NCBI GenBank assembly: GCA_012728115.1
Contig: JAAYFS010000012.1
Location: 1-64,000, forward strand
Direction of reading: 5' to 3'
DNA length: 64,000 nt
Origin: Bacillota bacterium
Lineage (GTDB): Bacteria > Bacillota > Limnochordia > Darwinibacteriales > JAAYFS01
Both the position numbers and the translations under genes were made by a program. Below, in pieces: positions 54,799 through 63,875 of the stretch. Numbering within the stretch: the stretch's first letter is position 1; each line of letters begins with the position of its first letter. A model generated the notes under the pieces. The model saw nothing but the letters and a program-made list of their open reading frames with translations, was not told the origin of the DNA and did not search any database.

Positions 54799-56057
54799 TC
54801 ATTCCGTGGTAATCAACATAAAATAGTCCCTTATCAGATCGCGGTGGTATAATGGAATGACTTCAGTGCTTAACCAGTTTAACATTGCATTTCGATAAGA
54901 TATCATCCGCTCCTGAAGCTCATTTCCAGCCTCTATTCCTAATTCAGGCGGGAGGTATTCTTCAAAAAAGATATTAAGGTATTCAGCTAATTCCGTTTGA
55001 TTAAGAATTGGCGCTAGATCGTAATCTAAATCTTGTTTATAATTCGTTCCATTCAGATAGTGTTCTCTGTCGTCCGCATGGGTTCCAGCGATCATTGCTG
55101 AATCAGTCAAATCTAGCGTTTCTCTCTGCTCATCGATCTCTGTAAGAACTCCAACTAATTCGTCCATTCCGACTTGAGGATGTCCATCTGCATCCATAGA
55201 TCCTCTTCCTTGTTCTCCTTCTCCCTCGCTTTCGAAGGCTGGTAATTGTTCATTCAAAGGGATAATATCACCTTCACGAGCTAAACCACCAGGGGATTCT
55301 CTTTCGTCAGTTCCAGTTTCAAGTTGTTCTATTTGGCGTTTTTCAATTTGCTCTCTTTTTCGCCCAATCTCGGAAGGTGTTGCTTGAGCACCAACTCTCC
55401 GCTGTAGTTGTTCTTGTTCGTTATTGAATTTTTGTAAATCATCTTCGGATAATGCTTGGAGATTTTCTGGCATTAGGCTTTGTTGCAAATGAGATATCGA
55501 TCCTAAAACTTTAGGTTCGCGTTCCATAGATTGTAAAACAAGTCTTTCATCAGCCCCAGTTTCCAGCATTCTTTCTTGAATTTGGTTGGCTGTATAAGGA
55601 ACAAATGTCGGAATATTTGACAAAGAAATGATAAATAAAAGAGAGATAAAGCTCAATCCAATTGCACCAGCCTTTAATTCTAAACTGAAGGATAGTGGGT
55701 AGACCACTTTTAATTTTTCGGGTGTCATCAACGGCTCGATTTCCGCTTTCAACACTTCTAGAAACGGATTCGTCGGATATTTCTCTTGATATTCAATAAA
55801 AAAAATTAAACGGGAATCACACTTTAAATTATCATCAGCAGTCCTTACGAGCTTTCGTGTACTTATCGGCCAAAAAAAATGCGCTGCACAAACCAAAATT
55901 AAAACAGACCCAACTAAAAACAAATGGTGAATAAAGGAAAGGGAGTAAAAAAACTCGTGACGGAAACGAAAAATACAGTTATCAGAATGCCGCGAACCAA
56001 CCCTTGGATCGTTCTTCTTTTTTGGTATTCCTTGCGTAATAACGTCAAATAAACCAT
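54799..56057 (-). pseudogene. Membrane protein of the MoxR cluster, frameshifted at a T7 tract
   Basis: No family recognised. The gene begins at ATG 56057 behind AGAGGGGTG, reads 35 codons (MVYLTLLRKEYQKRR, then a hydrophobic helix), and loses frame at seven Ts (55947-55953). One extra T rejoins the 374-codon downstream frame (LFLVGSVLILVCAA). Rebuilt, it has two N-terminal helices, a third near LSFISLLFIISL, a long charged Glu/Gln-rich region (about residues 150-270 of the downstream part), and a conserved-looking C-terminus. A secreted or cytoplasmic scaffold is possible. It directly precedes moxR. Confidence 0.65.
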
Positions 56058-56069
56058 TCAGACACCCCT

Positions 56070-56735
56070 CTAATTGAAAAACCGTCCCCTCACATCAAGA
56101 GCAAGATCAATTAGCATTATCAAGGTAAGAAGCAATAAGGGAATACTCAATTGGAAAGAAAATAGAACATCGAGAGAGAAAACTAATGCACAAACCAATA
56201 GGAAAACGAGAATAAGACCAAACTCAAGGTAAGCAATCTGTGGCCATTCATTCTTTATATCCTCAAGGTAGATGCTAAGCCAACTACATGCTACACCAAG
56301 TATCAGGAGATTTAGGTAGAGTGAAATAAGATTGTGCCAAGTTAAACTGGCGATAAACGTCATCAAACAGCCAACAGGAATTGTAGTACATATACTTACG
56401 AAAGTGATCACTATGGTCGAAAACGCTTTTCCCATTACAATTTCAAGATTAGAAAAGCTACCATAATATTTCCATTCGCCCATCGTTAATAATTCTTTAT
56501 TACTTCGACTACCCAAGGCAATTGTATTTAAGTAAACGATCGCTATTAGTAATGCGTAAGAATAATAGATCCCCACTACTGGTGCTTTGAATTGATAAGG
56601 TTGAATTGACGGCCACGCAAGTGCTGTGATCAAACCCGTCCCTGCTAACAAGGCTAAGATCTTGATCCAATAATCTAGTGCGAGGATCTGCTTTTTGAAG
56701 TCAGTCCAAAATACTATTAGGATATGTTCCCACAT
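56070..56735 (-). CDS. ABC-2-like membrane permease
   Basis: A 221-residue protein with about six hydrophobic helices and the organisation of an ABC-2 type permease (EWKYYGSFSNLEIVMGKAFSTIVITFVS between helices 2 and 3). No ATPase gene is adjacent. ATG 56735 (MWEHILIVFWTDFKKQ) fits GTGAGGG better than an ATG 6 nt upstream. It may be a structural part of the MoxR/VWA envelope cluster rather than a transporter. Confidence 0.55.
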   Translation of the reverse strand: MWEHILIVFWTDFKKQILALDYWIKILALLAGTGLITALAWPSIQPYQFKAPVVGIYYSYALLIAIVYLNTIALGSRSNKELLTMGEWKYYGSFSNLEIVMGKAFSTIVITFVSICTTIPVGCLMTFIASLTWHNLISLYLNLLILGVACSWLSIYLEDIKNEWPQIAYLEFGLILVFLLVCALVFSLDVLFSFQLSIPLLLLTLIMLIDLALDVRGRFFN

Positions 56736-56755
56736 TATCATCCCTCACAAAACCC

Positions 56756-58372
56756 TCATCTTAATGGCACCATCCAGAAACCTAAAAACTGGTAGGTTAA
56801 AGAAACATTACTCTTTATTTCATTTACTAGTCCTGGCCCTTGAAAAGCGAGTAATAAAAGTGGTTCATTATCTACTGTTACTAATTCACCTCGCAGTAGA
56901 GCCAAATTGACAAGAATGCGGTCAATTAGGCTTTGTTGGGCCTTCTCCCTTGTTAAACGCCGTCCAACCGATGGCAACAAAGCACCTTCCAATGCTCGTT
57001 GGAGATTTATCTGAGTCGCGGTGTTTTTTGAGAAAAACAGTTTGCCGCTGTTTATGTCTAACTGATACCATAGACCACCAAAGTACAAAAGAGCCTTTTC
57101 TATTCTGTAATCAGATTGGTTTTCTAAGTAAAAAGAAATAGTCTCTGAGTGGATTGCTATATCTCGAATCGTTATTGGAAGTTCAAGAGTAGTGGCGCCA
57201 CGGAAACCACTTACCGTCCAATTACCTTTTGCTTTCATTTGAACAGTAATTTCCTCTTCAGATAGAAATAAATCAATTCGATCAGGAAATTCGCCTTTTG
57301 CGGTAGAGGATAGATTAGTGAAATTGCCAACATTTCGAGGGAAAATCAAATTGATATCTTTGTTTCCACCACCAACGCAAGTTAAGTAATGTTCGACGTA
57401 GCCAGTTGAAGATTGAGGTTTTTTTTGAACTATCCCTACATTCAATAGGAAACGATTATCTCTAGCAAGTTTTTTTCCAAGCACAAGATAAAGTCCTGTT
57501 GAAAAAGCGGTTGTGAACAATAAAACTAGACACAAGAGCAAAAAGACGCTTTTCTCTTTTTCTACCAACCGATAAATAAACAATATTCCCCCACCATATG
57601 TCAGCAAAACAACTCCAACGATCACTATTCCATGCGGAGTATTAAATAGCATCGATGCAAGCATATCTTCCGCTAAGAAATCTATAGCCTCTTCAAAATG
57701 GATCATCGTGGACGTGTTCAACTCGACGAACTCTTGGGTAAAACGACTTTGAGAATCAAGAATCCCGCTAGGTGCAACTTTGTGAAGGGCATCCAATTGC
57801 GCTTGATTTATTGAGCTGTGACGCACATTATCAAGAACAATTGCATTAAAATTAAGATATGCTAACCAATGATCTGGAAGAACTTTCGGGGTGGAATAAT
57901 ATGGTTGATATTTTGGCTCTATATTATCGAGAATGTTAAGCATATCGGAGATAATTAAAACTCTTTCTTGCATTAGGTTCTGCAAAGTTGTAGGATATTG
58001 ATATCTAGCTGAAAAAATACTTTCGTTATCAGAGTGGTTTTCAGTAAGATTCAGTTTGATGGTACTATTTTGGTTGTAGATCACTGTCGTAAATTTCTTC
58101 TTGGTTAGGCGCGCTAACTCAACTTCAAAATGATAATGCGTAAATTTAGGTTTTCCGCGCAACTTATTGTGGTCCTCCACTATTAGTTCAAGAGTCCAAA
58201 AAAAGGGTTGCTCCTGCTCATTATTTATTTCTACTCTTAGCGGAAGCCAGCCAGGAGGATAAAAATCAGAAGCAAAATATGGATTAACCGTAACTGAAAC
58301 TTTGGCTGCCGTATTAACTGAAAGCATTTGTAACAAAAGAACGATCAAAAGTACAGTTCGTTGTTTTCTCAT
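56756..58372 (-). CDS. Exported membrane protein of the MoxR cluster (unknown)
   Basis: A 538-residue protein with a signal peptide (1-23, ending NTAAK), an extracytoplasmic beta-rich region, two membrane helices (about 250-272 and 278-300), and a second extracytoplasmic region. The first part ends in a segment (LDALHKVAPSGILDSQSRF) where related cluster proteins usually have a glutamine-amidotransferase-like glycine loop, so an internal deletion is possible. The start overlaps the htrA-like stop region (GGAGTGAGGAA before ATG). No family named. Confidence 0.6.
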   Translation of the reverse strand: MRKQRTVLLIVLLLQMLSVNTAAKVSVTVNPYFASDFYPPGWLPLRVEINNEQEQPFFWTLELIVEDHNKLRGKPKFTHYHFEVELARLTKKKFTTVIYNQNSTIKLNLTENHSDNESIFSARYQYPTTLQNLMQERVLIISDMLNILDNIEPKYQPYYSTPKVLPDHWLAYLNFNAIVLDNVRHSSINQAQLDALHKVAPSGILDSQSRFTQEFVELNTSTMIHFEEAIDFLAEDMLASMLFNTPHGIVIVGVVLLTYGGGILFIYRLVEKEKSVFLLLCLVLLFTTAFSTGLYLVLGKKLARDNRFLLNVGIVQKKPQSSTGYVEHYLTCVGGGNKDINLIFPRNVGNFTNLSSTAKGEFPDRIDLFLSEEEITVQMKAKGNWTVSGFRGATTLELPITIRDIAIHSETISFYLENQSDYRIEKALLYFGGLWYQLDINSGKLFFSKNTATQINLQRALEGALLPSVGRRLTREKAQQSLIDRILVNLALLRGELVTVDNEPLLLLAFQGPGLVNEIKSNVSLTYQFLGFWMVPLR

Positions 58373-58376
58373 TTCC

Positions 58377-59356
58377 TCACTCCGACGTCACCTCAATAAT
58401 AAGATCATGCCTAAAACCATCGCGCCGAATCGAGATTAATACAGTCTGACCAATCTCACAGTCATTATATATTTTATAAGCCTGCGCTTTGTTAGTGATT
58501 GGAATTCTATCAATCTGAATAAGTACATCGCCTTTTATTATCCCAGCTTTGGCTGCTGGACTGTTTTTCTCAACAGCCTCTACAATTACATTTAATCCAT
58601 CTGGGGCAAGACTATCTTTCAGTCTCACTCCAAACCAAGGCCGAATCGCTTTACCATATACCAGAATTTCATTAGCGATCCTTAAGGCTGTTTCGATAGG
58701 AAGGGCAAATCCAATTCCTTGCGCAAAGCGAAAACTGGCAGTATTAATGCCGATAACCTCTCCATCTAAGTTGATTAACGGACCCCCACTATTTCCCGGG
58801 TTGAGCGCCACATCCGTCTGGATCCAATTATAATAGGCATTCTCCCGAACCTCCAAATTGCGGTTCTTAGCACTGACTATTCCTAGCGTTACCGATGGTT
58901 CTATTCCAAGCAGAGTTGCAAAAGGGCTACCAACTGCGATCACCCATTCGCCTACCCGAATATTTTGAGAATCGCCAATTCTTAAAAACGGTAGACCCTC
59001 TACATAAGGTTGGTCGTTGATTTTTAAGACGGCAATATCGGTTGCCTCATCGCTCCCTATCATCGCCACATCTTCGACCATAACCCCATCGGAAAATGTA
59101 ATAATTACTTTACTCGCCCCTTTTACAACATGATCATTAGTAAGAATTAGTCCGTCCGAATTATAAATCCTGTTCCACCATTTGCTTGTCCCCCAGGTAA
59201 AATACTCCAAATACTGACGATTGCAGGTCTAACTAAGTCCACAATATCGGCGATCAGGTAGCGTTCGAGATTTTGTGCAGATACATTTGCTATTGTTAGT
59301 AGAGAAACCAAAGATAGAGTTATTACCCAGAACAATAATCTAGGTGTCTTCATCAA
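58377..59356 (-). pseudogene. HtrA/DegP-like serine protease, one-base frameshift
   Basis: An S1C protease with PDZ domain. The 980-nt gene is one base short of 327 codons. The first 63 codons (signal peptide, then VDLVRPAIVSIWSI and GGTGFI) are in one frame; the remainder (NSDGLILTNDHVV onward) is in the other. The shift is at about 59160-59168, inside ATAATTC. The triad is intact: His in TNDHVV, Asp in EATDIAVL, Ser in GNSGGPL. A C-terminal PDZ domain (about the last 90 residues) has SPAAKAGIIKGDVLIQID. Ribosome site GGAGG directly after a terminator. Confidence 0.8.
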
Positions 59357-59363
59357 AATTCCT

Positions 59364-59402
59364 CCAAAAAAAATTAATCAACCAATAACACTGGTTGATT
59401 AA
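59364..59402 (-). terminator. Terminator of spoIVB
   Basis: ATTAATCAACCA/TGGTTGATTAAT perfect 12-bp stem with a 7-nt loop and eight Ts on the minus strand. The htrA-like ribosome site GGAGG begins right after the T-run. Confidence 0.92.
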
Positions 59403-59436
59403 TCTTTCTGTAAATCGATGTCAATTCCTTTTCTCT

Positions 59437-60765
59437 TTATACAGCAATTCTTAAGCGTTCCAACGATTCATTAAGTGCTGCTTCCGATGTTAAACCTGCT
59501 TCGTACACCATCCATTCAATAAGGTTTCCATAACCACGGGTTGGATCATTAACAAAAACGTGAGTAACTGCTCCTACTAGCATTCCGTTTTGCACGATTG
59601 GGCTACCAGACATACCCTGAACTATTCCACCAGTTGTATTTAATAATCTTTTGTCTACCACCTCAATCACTAATCCTTTATCGCTAGGAGCCCTTTGGTT
59701 CGCAACTTTAATTATCCCAATTTCAAATTTCTCGATTCGATTCCCTTGAATTACAGTATAGATTTCGGCAGGTCCAGTTTTCACTTGGTGCGCCAAGGCT
59801 ACTGGAATCGGTTCCTTAAAAAACGGATGTTTTGGAATTCTATTTAAAATTCCATAAATTCCAAAGGTGGTATTTTTATCAACGTTTCCCAAAATATCGC
59901 TTTCATTTTGAAAAGTTCCAAGCTTCTCGCCAGGTACACCACGGTATCCCTGCTTAATACTATCGATGGAAGCTTCAACTATAGTTCCATTATTAATCTG
60001 GAGGTCCCGTCCATTACTGTCTGTAATGGTATGACCTAGAGCACCATATCTTCCCGTCGCTGGATCATAAAAACTCAGTGTACCTACCCCTGCTGCGGGA
60101 TCCTCGATAATTAACCCTAACATATAGGCCTGATAACGATTCCCGTAAATATCTTCCCGTAATGAAAGAATGGGCGTTATGTCAAATTTCATTTGACGGC
60201 CTGCACGCTCAATAATTATCTCCACAGGTTTTCCAGGCTCCGCTACCATGTTCACGATCGCACTCACCTGTTCAGGTTTTCTCACAGAATGACCCGCTAT
60301 AGATAAAAGGATATCACCTTCCTTGATCCCTGCTTCAATCGCGGGCTTGTATTCCCTTCCATCGATTCCTCTCACAGAAACAACTTGACTAACCATCAGG
60401 CCTTGTTCGTTTAAGAGTACCCCGATCGAATGTCCTCCAGGATATACTTGAACTTGCGGAACAACATCGACTATCATTTCTTTCACAGGAAAAATCCCGA
60501 ATAATTTAACCTGAAACTCATGTGATCCGATCTCGTCGGAAATTAACGAAAACAAACGTTTCGGACCCGTAACATCCGCTCCGTTCTTATCCGTTAAGCG
60601 AAACGGAAGGTGAATATACAGCGAGTACTCCGACCCAGGAAACACTCTGATCTGTGACGGAATCCCAGCCCAAGAAGCAAAAGTAGGAGATAGTGCGAAG
60701 AAAACTAAAAGAATTAAGGGTACTAATAGTAACCAGATTAAGCCTTTTTTCACAGGACATGACAC
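59437..60765 (-). CDS. spoIVB: SpoIVB peptidase
   Basis: A 442-residue forespore protease that signals across the intermembrane space to trigger pro-SigK processing. N-terminal membrane anchor (about 8-28), PDZ domain (about 110-210, HSIGVLLNEQGLMV, GIKEGDILLSIAGH) and S55 peptidase domain with GALGHTITD (His) and VQGMSGSPIVQNGMLVGAVTHV (Ser). Intact. It follows recN, as in Bacillus, but spo0A is displaced 11 kb downstream by the MoxR/VWA cluster. Confidence 0.95.
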   Translation of the reverse strand: MSCPVKKGLIWLLLVPLILLVFFALSPTFASWAGIPSQIRVFPGSEYSLYIHLPFRLTDKNGADVTGPKRLFSLISDEIGSHEFQVKLFGIFPVKEMIVDVVPQVQVYPGGHSIGVLLNEQGLMVSQVVSVRGIDGREYKPAIEAGIKEGDILLSIAGHSVRKPEQVSAIVNMVAEPGKPVEIIIERAGRQMKFDITPILSLREDIYGNRYQAYMLGLIIEDPAAGVGTLSFYDPATGRYGALGHTITDSNGRDLQINNGTIVEASIDSIKQGYRGVPGEKLGTFQNESDILGNVDKNTTFGIYGILNRIPKHPFFKEPIPVALAHQVKTGPAEIYTVIQGNRIEKFEIGIIKVANQRAPSDKGLVIEVVDKRLLNTTGGIVQGMSGSPIVQNGMLVGAVTHVFVNDPTRGYGNLIEWMVYEAGLTSEAALNESLERLRIAV

Positions 60766-60825
60766 CTCTTAGGTTTTAAAGTCTGATTGTATAGTGCCCT
60801 GCTTTTATAACAATCATTAATGGTA

Positions 60826-62505
60826 CTAGCTGGCATTTCCCCTTCTCAGAAGTTCTTTGGCATGTTCAACAGTTATTTCCTCGGATTGATCAGAACCGAG
60901 CATACGTGATATCTCAGCAATCCGTTCAGAATATGATAATCGTTTCACTTCTACCTTAGTTCTCTGGTGATGTTCAAATTTTTCTACTAAGTAATGATTA
61001 GTGGCAAAACCAGCAATCACTGGCAAATGCGTGATGCAAAATACTTGACTAACTTTACTTAAATTTCTTATCTTGTAGGCGATTGATTGTGCGGTTCTTC
61101 CGCCAATTCCAGCATCAATTTCATCTAAGATCAACGTAGGAATTCTTTCACTTGCCGCTGTAATACTCTTAAGTGCTAGGAGGATCCTTGATAATTCGCC
61201 TCCAGAAGAAATTCGTGCTAATGGTTTAAGTTCTTCGCCGACGTTCGGGGAAATCAAAAATTCAATATCATCCTTTCCCTTGGCGCTAGACTGTGGCAAA
61301 GGAGTGATCTCTACCTGAAAACTAGCTTTTTCCATCTTTAATTGAGCTAATTCTTCTTCGATTTGCTTTTCAAACCTTTTCGCTAACTCTTTCCGTTTCA
61401 CTGTTAATTGATCCGCCAACTTGTCCCATTCAAGGGCAAGTTTCTGCTTTTCAAGCACAAGCTCTTCGAAGACTTGCTCACTATTGGTTAGCTCTTCCAA
61501 CTCTTTATAACAGTCTTTTGCGAACTCTAAAATTTCGTAAATCGAACTGCCGTATTTTCGCTTTAGATCATTGAGTTGTTGAAGACGCTCTTGAACAATC
61601 TGTAAACGATATGGATCGGCTTGATAGCTCTCAGAAAGAATTCTCAGCTCTCTCGCACAGTCCTGTAATTGAATTAGGGCTTGGGAAATGGTGTCATTAA
61701 TTGATGATAGGTTTGGATCCAAGTTTGCTAATTCAGTAATTTCACTAGCAATACTACTAAGACCATCAATAATACTTCGCTCTTGTTGATTACCAAGTTG
61801 TAGTGCTGCATAAATACTTTGGCAACCCATACTTAACTTTTCAATACTGCTAAGTCTTTTACGTTCTTGAAGTAAGGTTTCTTCTTCTTTGACATCGCTG
61901 AGATTAGCTTCCTCAATTTCTTTTGTTTGGTATTCTAAAAATTCGATCCTTCTAACTCTTTCACGTTCATTCTGCTCTAACTCATTCAGCTTACTTCTAA
62001 CATTGTGCAAACGTTGATAAACTTCACTTACTTTTTGAACTAAGTTTAGATGCTCCCGATCCCCTAAACCATCAAGAATATCTATGTGTTTTTCAACTTG
62101 AAGTAAACTTTGTTGGTCATGCTGTCCAACAATATCAACTAAGAAAGGTGCCAACTCCTGGAGCTGGTTTAAAGTAACCATTTTACCATTGAGACGACAT
62201 TTGTTTCGTCCATTTCGTTGAATCTGGCGCGAAACAATTAAGGTATTTTCGCCTTCTATCCCCCATTGTTCTAAAAGATTTTCGATTCCTTCTGGTATTT
62301 CAAAACATCCCTCTATATATGCCGTCTCAGAACCAGTTCTGATGAAATCAGTGGATGCCCTGCTCCCCAACAACATTCCGATGGCGTCAATAATAATCGA
62401 TTTTCCTGCACCAGTCTCGCCAGTAAGAACGCTAAATCCCTGTTCAAATTCCAACCTTAAATCATCGATCAATGCGAAATTGGAAATTGCTAACTCTAGC
62501 AGCAC
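60826..62505 (-). CDS. recN: DNA repair protein RecN
   Basis: A 559-residue SMC-like ATPase that gathers broken DNA ends. Walker A is GETGAGKSIIIDAIG near residue 30, the signature is RISSGGELSRILLALK, and Walker B TLILDEIDAGIGG. Long coiled coils fill about 150-370. GTG at 62505 with GAGGTG is preferred over an earlier in-frame GTG; it gives the usual N-terminus LLELAISNFALID. Between argR and spoIVB. Confidence 0.96.
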   Translation of the reverse strand: MLLELAISNFALIDDLRLEFEQGFSVLTGETGAGKSIIIDAIGMLLGSRASTDFIRTGSETAYIEGCFEIPEGIENLLEQWGIEGENTLIVSRQIQRNGRNKCRLNGKMVTLNQLQELAPFLVDIVGQHDQQSLLQVEKHIDILDGLGDREHLNLVQKVSEVYQRLHNVRSKLNELEQNERERVRRIEFLEYQTKEIEEANLSDVKEEETLLQERKRLSSIEKLSMGCQSIYAALQLGNQQERSIIDGLSSIASEITELANLDPNLSSINDTISQALIQLQDCARELRILSESYQADPYRLQIVQERLQQLNDLKRKYGSSIYEILEFAKDCYKELEELTNSEQVFEELVLEKQKLALEWDKLADQLTVKRKELAKRFEKQIEEELAQLKMEKASFQVEITPLPQSSAKGKDDIEFLISPNVGEELKPLARISSGGELSRILLALKSITAASERIPTLILDEIDAGIGGRTAQSIAYKIRNLSKVSQVFCITHLPVIAGFATNHYLVEKFEHHQRTKVEVKRLSYSERIAEISRMLGSDQSEEITVEHAKELLRRGNAS

Positions 62506-62520
62506 GCTTGTCACCTCAAT

Positions 62521-63000
62521 TTAAATCATTAATTCTTGAAGTCGATCAAATATCTCGCCTGCTTTTCCTGGTGGTCTTTTCATATGTCGTTCATCTTCAC
62601 TACGAACAATTATTAAAAAAACATCATCTCCAGCTAAAGTGCCAACAACACCTTCCCAGTTCAGCTCATCGATCACCGCTCCTACCGCATTAGCTCCACC
62701 AGGATAAGTCTTAATTATCAGGATATTACCGCTAAAATCCACAGCCTTTACATAATCTTCAAACACTCGGCGCGCCCGTCGGTTAAGATCCCCTTTACTT
62801 GCACTCTGAGGAAGAGCGTATTTATATCCTCCCTTGCCATTTGAAACCTTGGCTAAGCGTAACTCTTTGATATCGCGTGAAACCGTAGCTTGCGTTACCT
62901 TAAATCCGTGTTCATGCAGATGTTCCAAAAGCTGATCCTGAGTTTCAATTTCTGTAGTGTTTAGAATATGAAGAATATAAGCTTGTCTTCTTAATTTCAT
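62521..63000 (-). CDS. argR: Arginine repressor ArgR/AhrC
   Basis: A 159-residue arginine-responsive repressor. The N-terminal winged helix has VTQATVSRDIKELRLAKV; the C-terminal hexamer/arginine domain has GGANAVGAVIDELNWEGVVGTLAGDDVFLIIVRS. ATG 63000 fits the GGAGGGTAA site best. Between nadK and recN, the standard order tlyA-nadK-argR-recN. Confidence 0.96.
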   Translation of the reverse strand: MKLRRQAYILHILNTTEIETQDQLLEHLHEHGFKVTQATVSRDIKELRLAKVSNGKGGYKYALPQSASKGDLNRRARRVFEDYVKAVDFSGNILIIKTYPGGANAVGAVIDELNWEGVVGTLAGDDVFLIIVRSEDERHMKRPPGKAGEIFDRLQELMI

Positions 63001-63018
63001 CACTTACCCTCCAATCAC

Positions 63019-63870
63019 TTACACCTGTGGCATTTTCATTCGGCTATGAAGTATTTCGAAAAAATTATGTCCTTTAAGTTTAATAAAATGGACATAAACT
63101 GGAGATTTTCGAACCTCAATAGCATCTCCAGAACGAAGTCGAAAGCCTAATTGACCATCAACTGTTAGCATAACATCTTGATGGGCCGCTTCGATTTCAA
63201 GTTTAACCACCGAACTAGCACGTGCTAGGACTGGGCGAGCAGAAAGAGTATGTGGACAAATCGGAGTGAGCCCTATACTTTCTAAGAGTGGATCGATTAG
63301 AGGGCCACCCGCAGACAATGAGTAAGCTGTCGAACCTGTGGGAGTTGATACAATTATCCAATCTGCTTTATAATCCGCAACATGCTGAGAGTCAATATAG
63401 CTACTTAGCTGAATAATTCTAGCAAAAGTACCTCTGGTAACAACAACATCGTTTAAGGCTCGATACCGAGCGATCGATTTTTGATCGCGGATTACATCAC
63501 AATCGATAAACATCCTTTTTTCTAAGGTGTAGTTATTGGCGAGTATTTGTTCCATCGCTGGGTAAAGATTCTTTGATTCAATTTCAGTCAAAAAGCCTAG
63601 ATGTCCTAAATTAACACCCAGTAATGGGACATTAAGATCGCTAACCAATCTTGCTGAACTAAGTAAGGTACCGTCGCCACCGAGAATTACTAATGCATCC
63701 ACTTTCGTTAGTTCTGCCATATCATGACCATATTTAGGGAAACCAAGTAGCCTAGCAGTACCCTTATCGAGCCAAATACTCACTTTTCTTTCTTCTAAGT
63801 AATTAACTAGATCCTTGGCTAAGCTTACAGCGCTTTCTTTACGAGCATGAGGAATTATACCAATGATCAT
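63019..63870 (-). CDS. nadK: NAD kinase
   Basis: A 283-residue NAD kinase that makes NADP. The GGDGTLL motif is near residue 64, followed by GVNLGHLGFLTEI, the NDVVVTRG block, and TPTGSTAYSLSAGGP near 172. ATG 63870. It lies directly after tlyA. Confidence 0.96.
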   Translation of the reverse strand: MIIGIIPHARKESAVSLAKDLVNYLEERKVSIWLDKGTARLLGFPKYGHDMAELTKVDALVILGGDGTLLSSARLVSDLNVPLLGVNLGHLGFLTEIESKNLYPAMEQILANNYTLEKRMFIDCDVIRDQKSIARYRALNDVVVTRGTFARIIQLSSYIDSQHVADYKADWIIVSTPTGSTAYSLSAGGPLIDPLLESIGLTPICPHTLSARPVLARASSVVKLEIEAAHQDVMLTVDGQLGFRLRSGDAIEVRKSPVYVHFIKLKGHNFFEILHSRMKMPQV

Positions 63871-63875
63871 AATAG

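Noticed and set aside
60766-60825. SigG/SigF promoter before spoIVB
   Set aside because: A CACTATA resembling the -10 is present, but no -35 match at the right distance was found.
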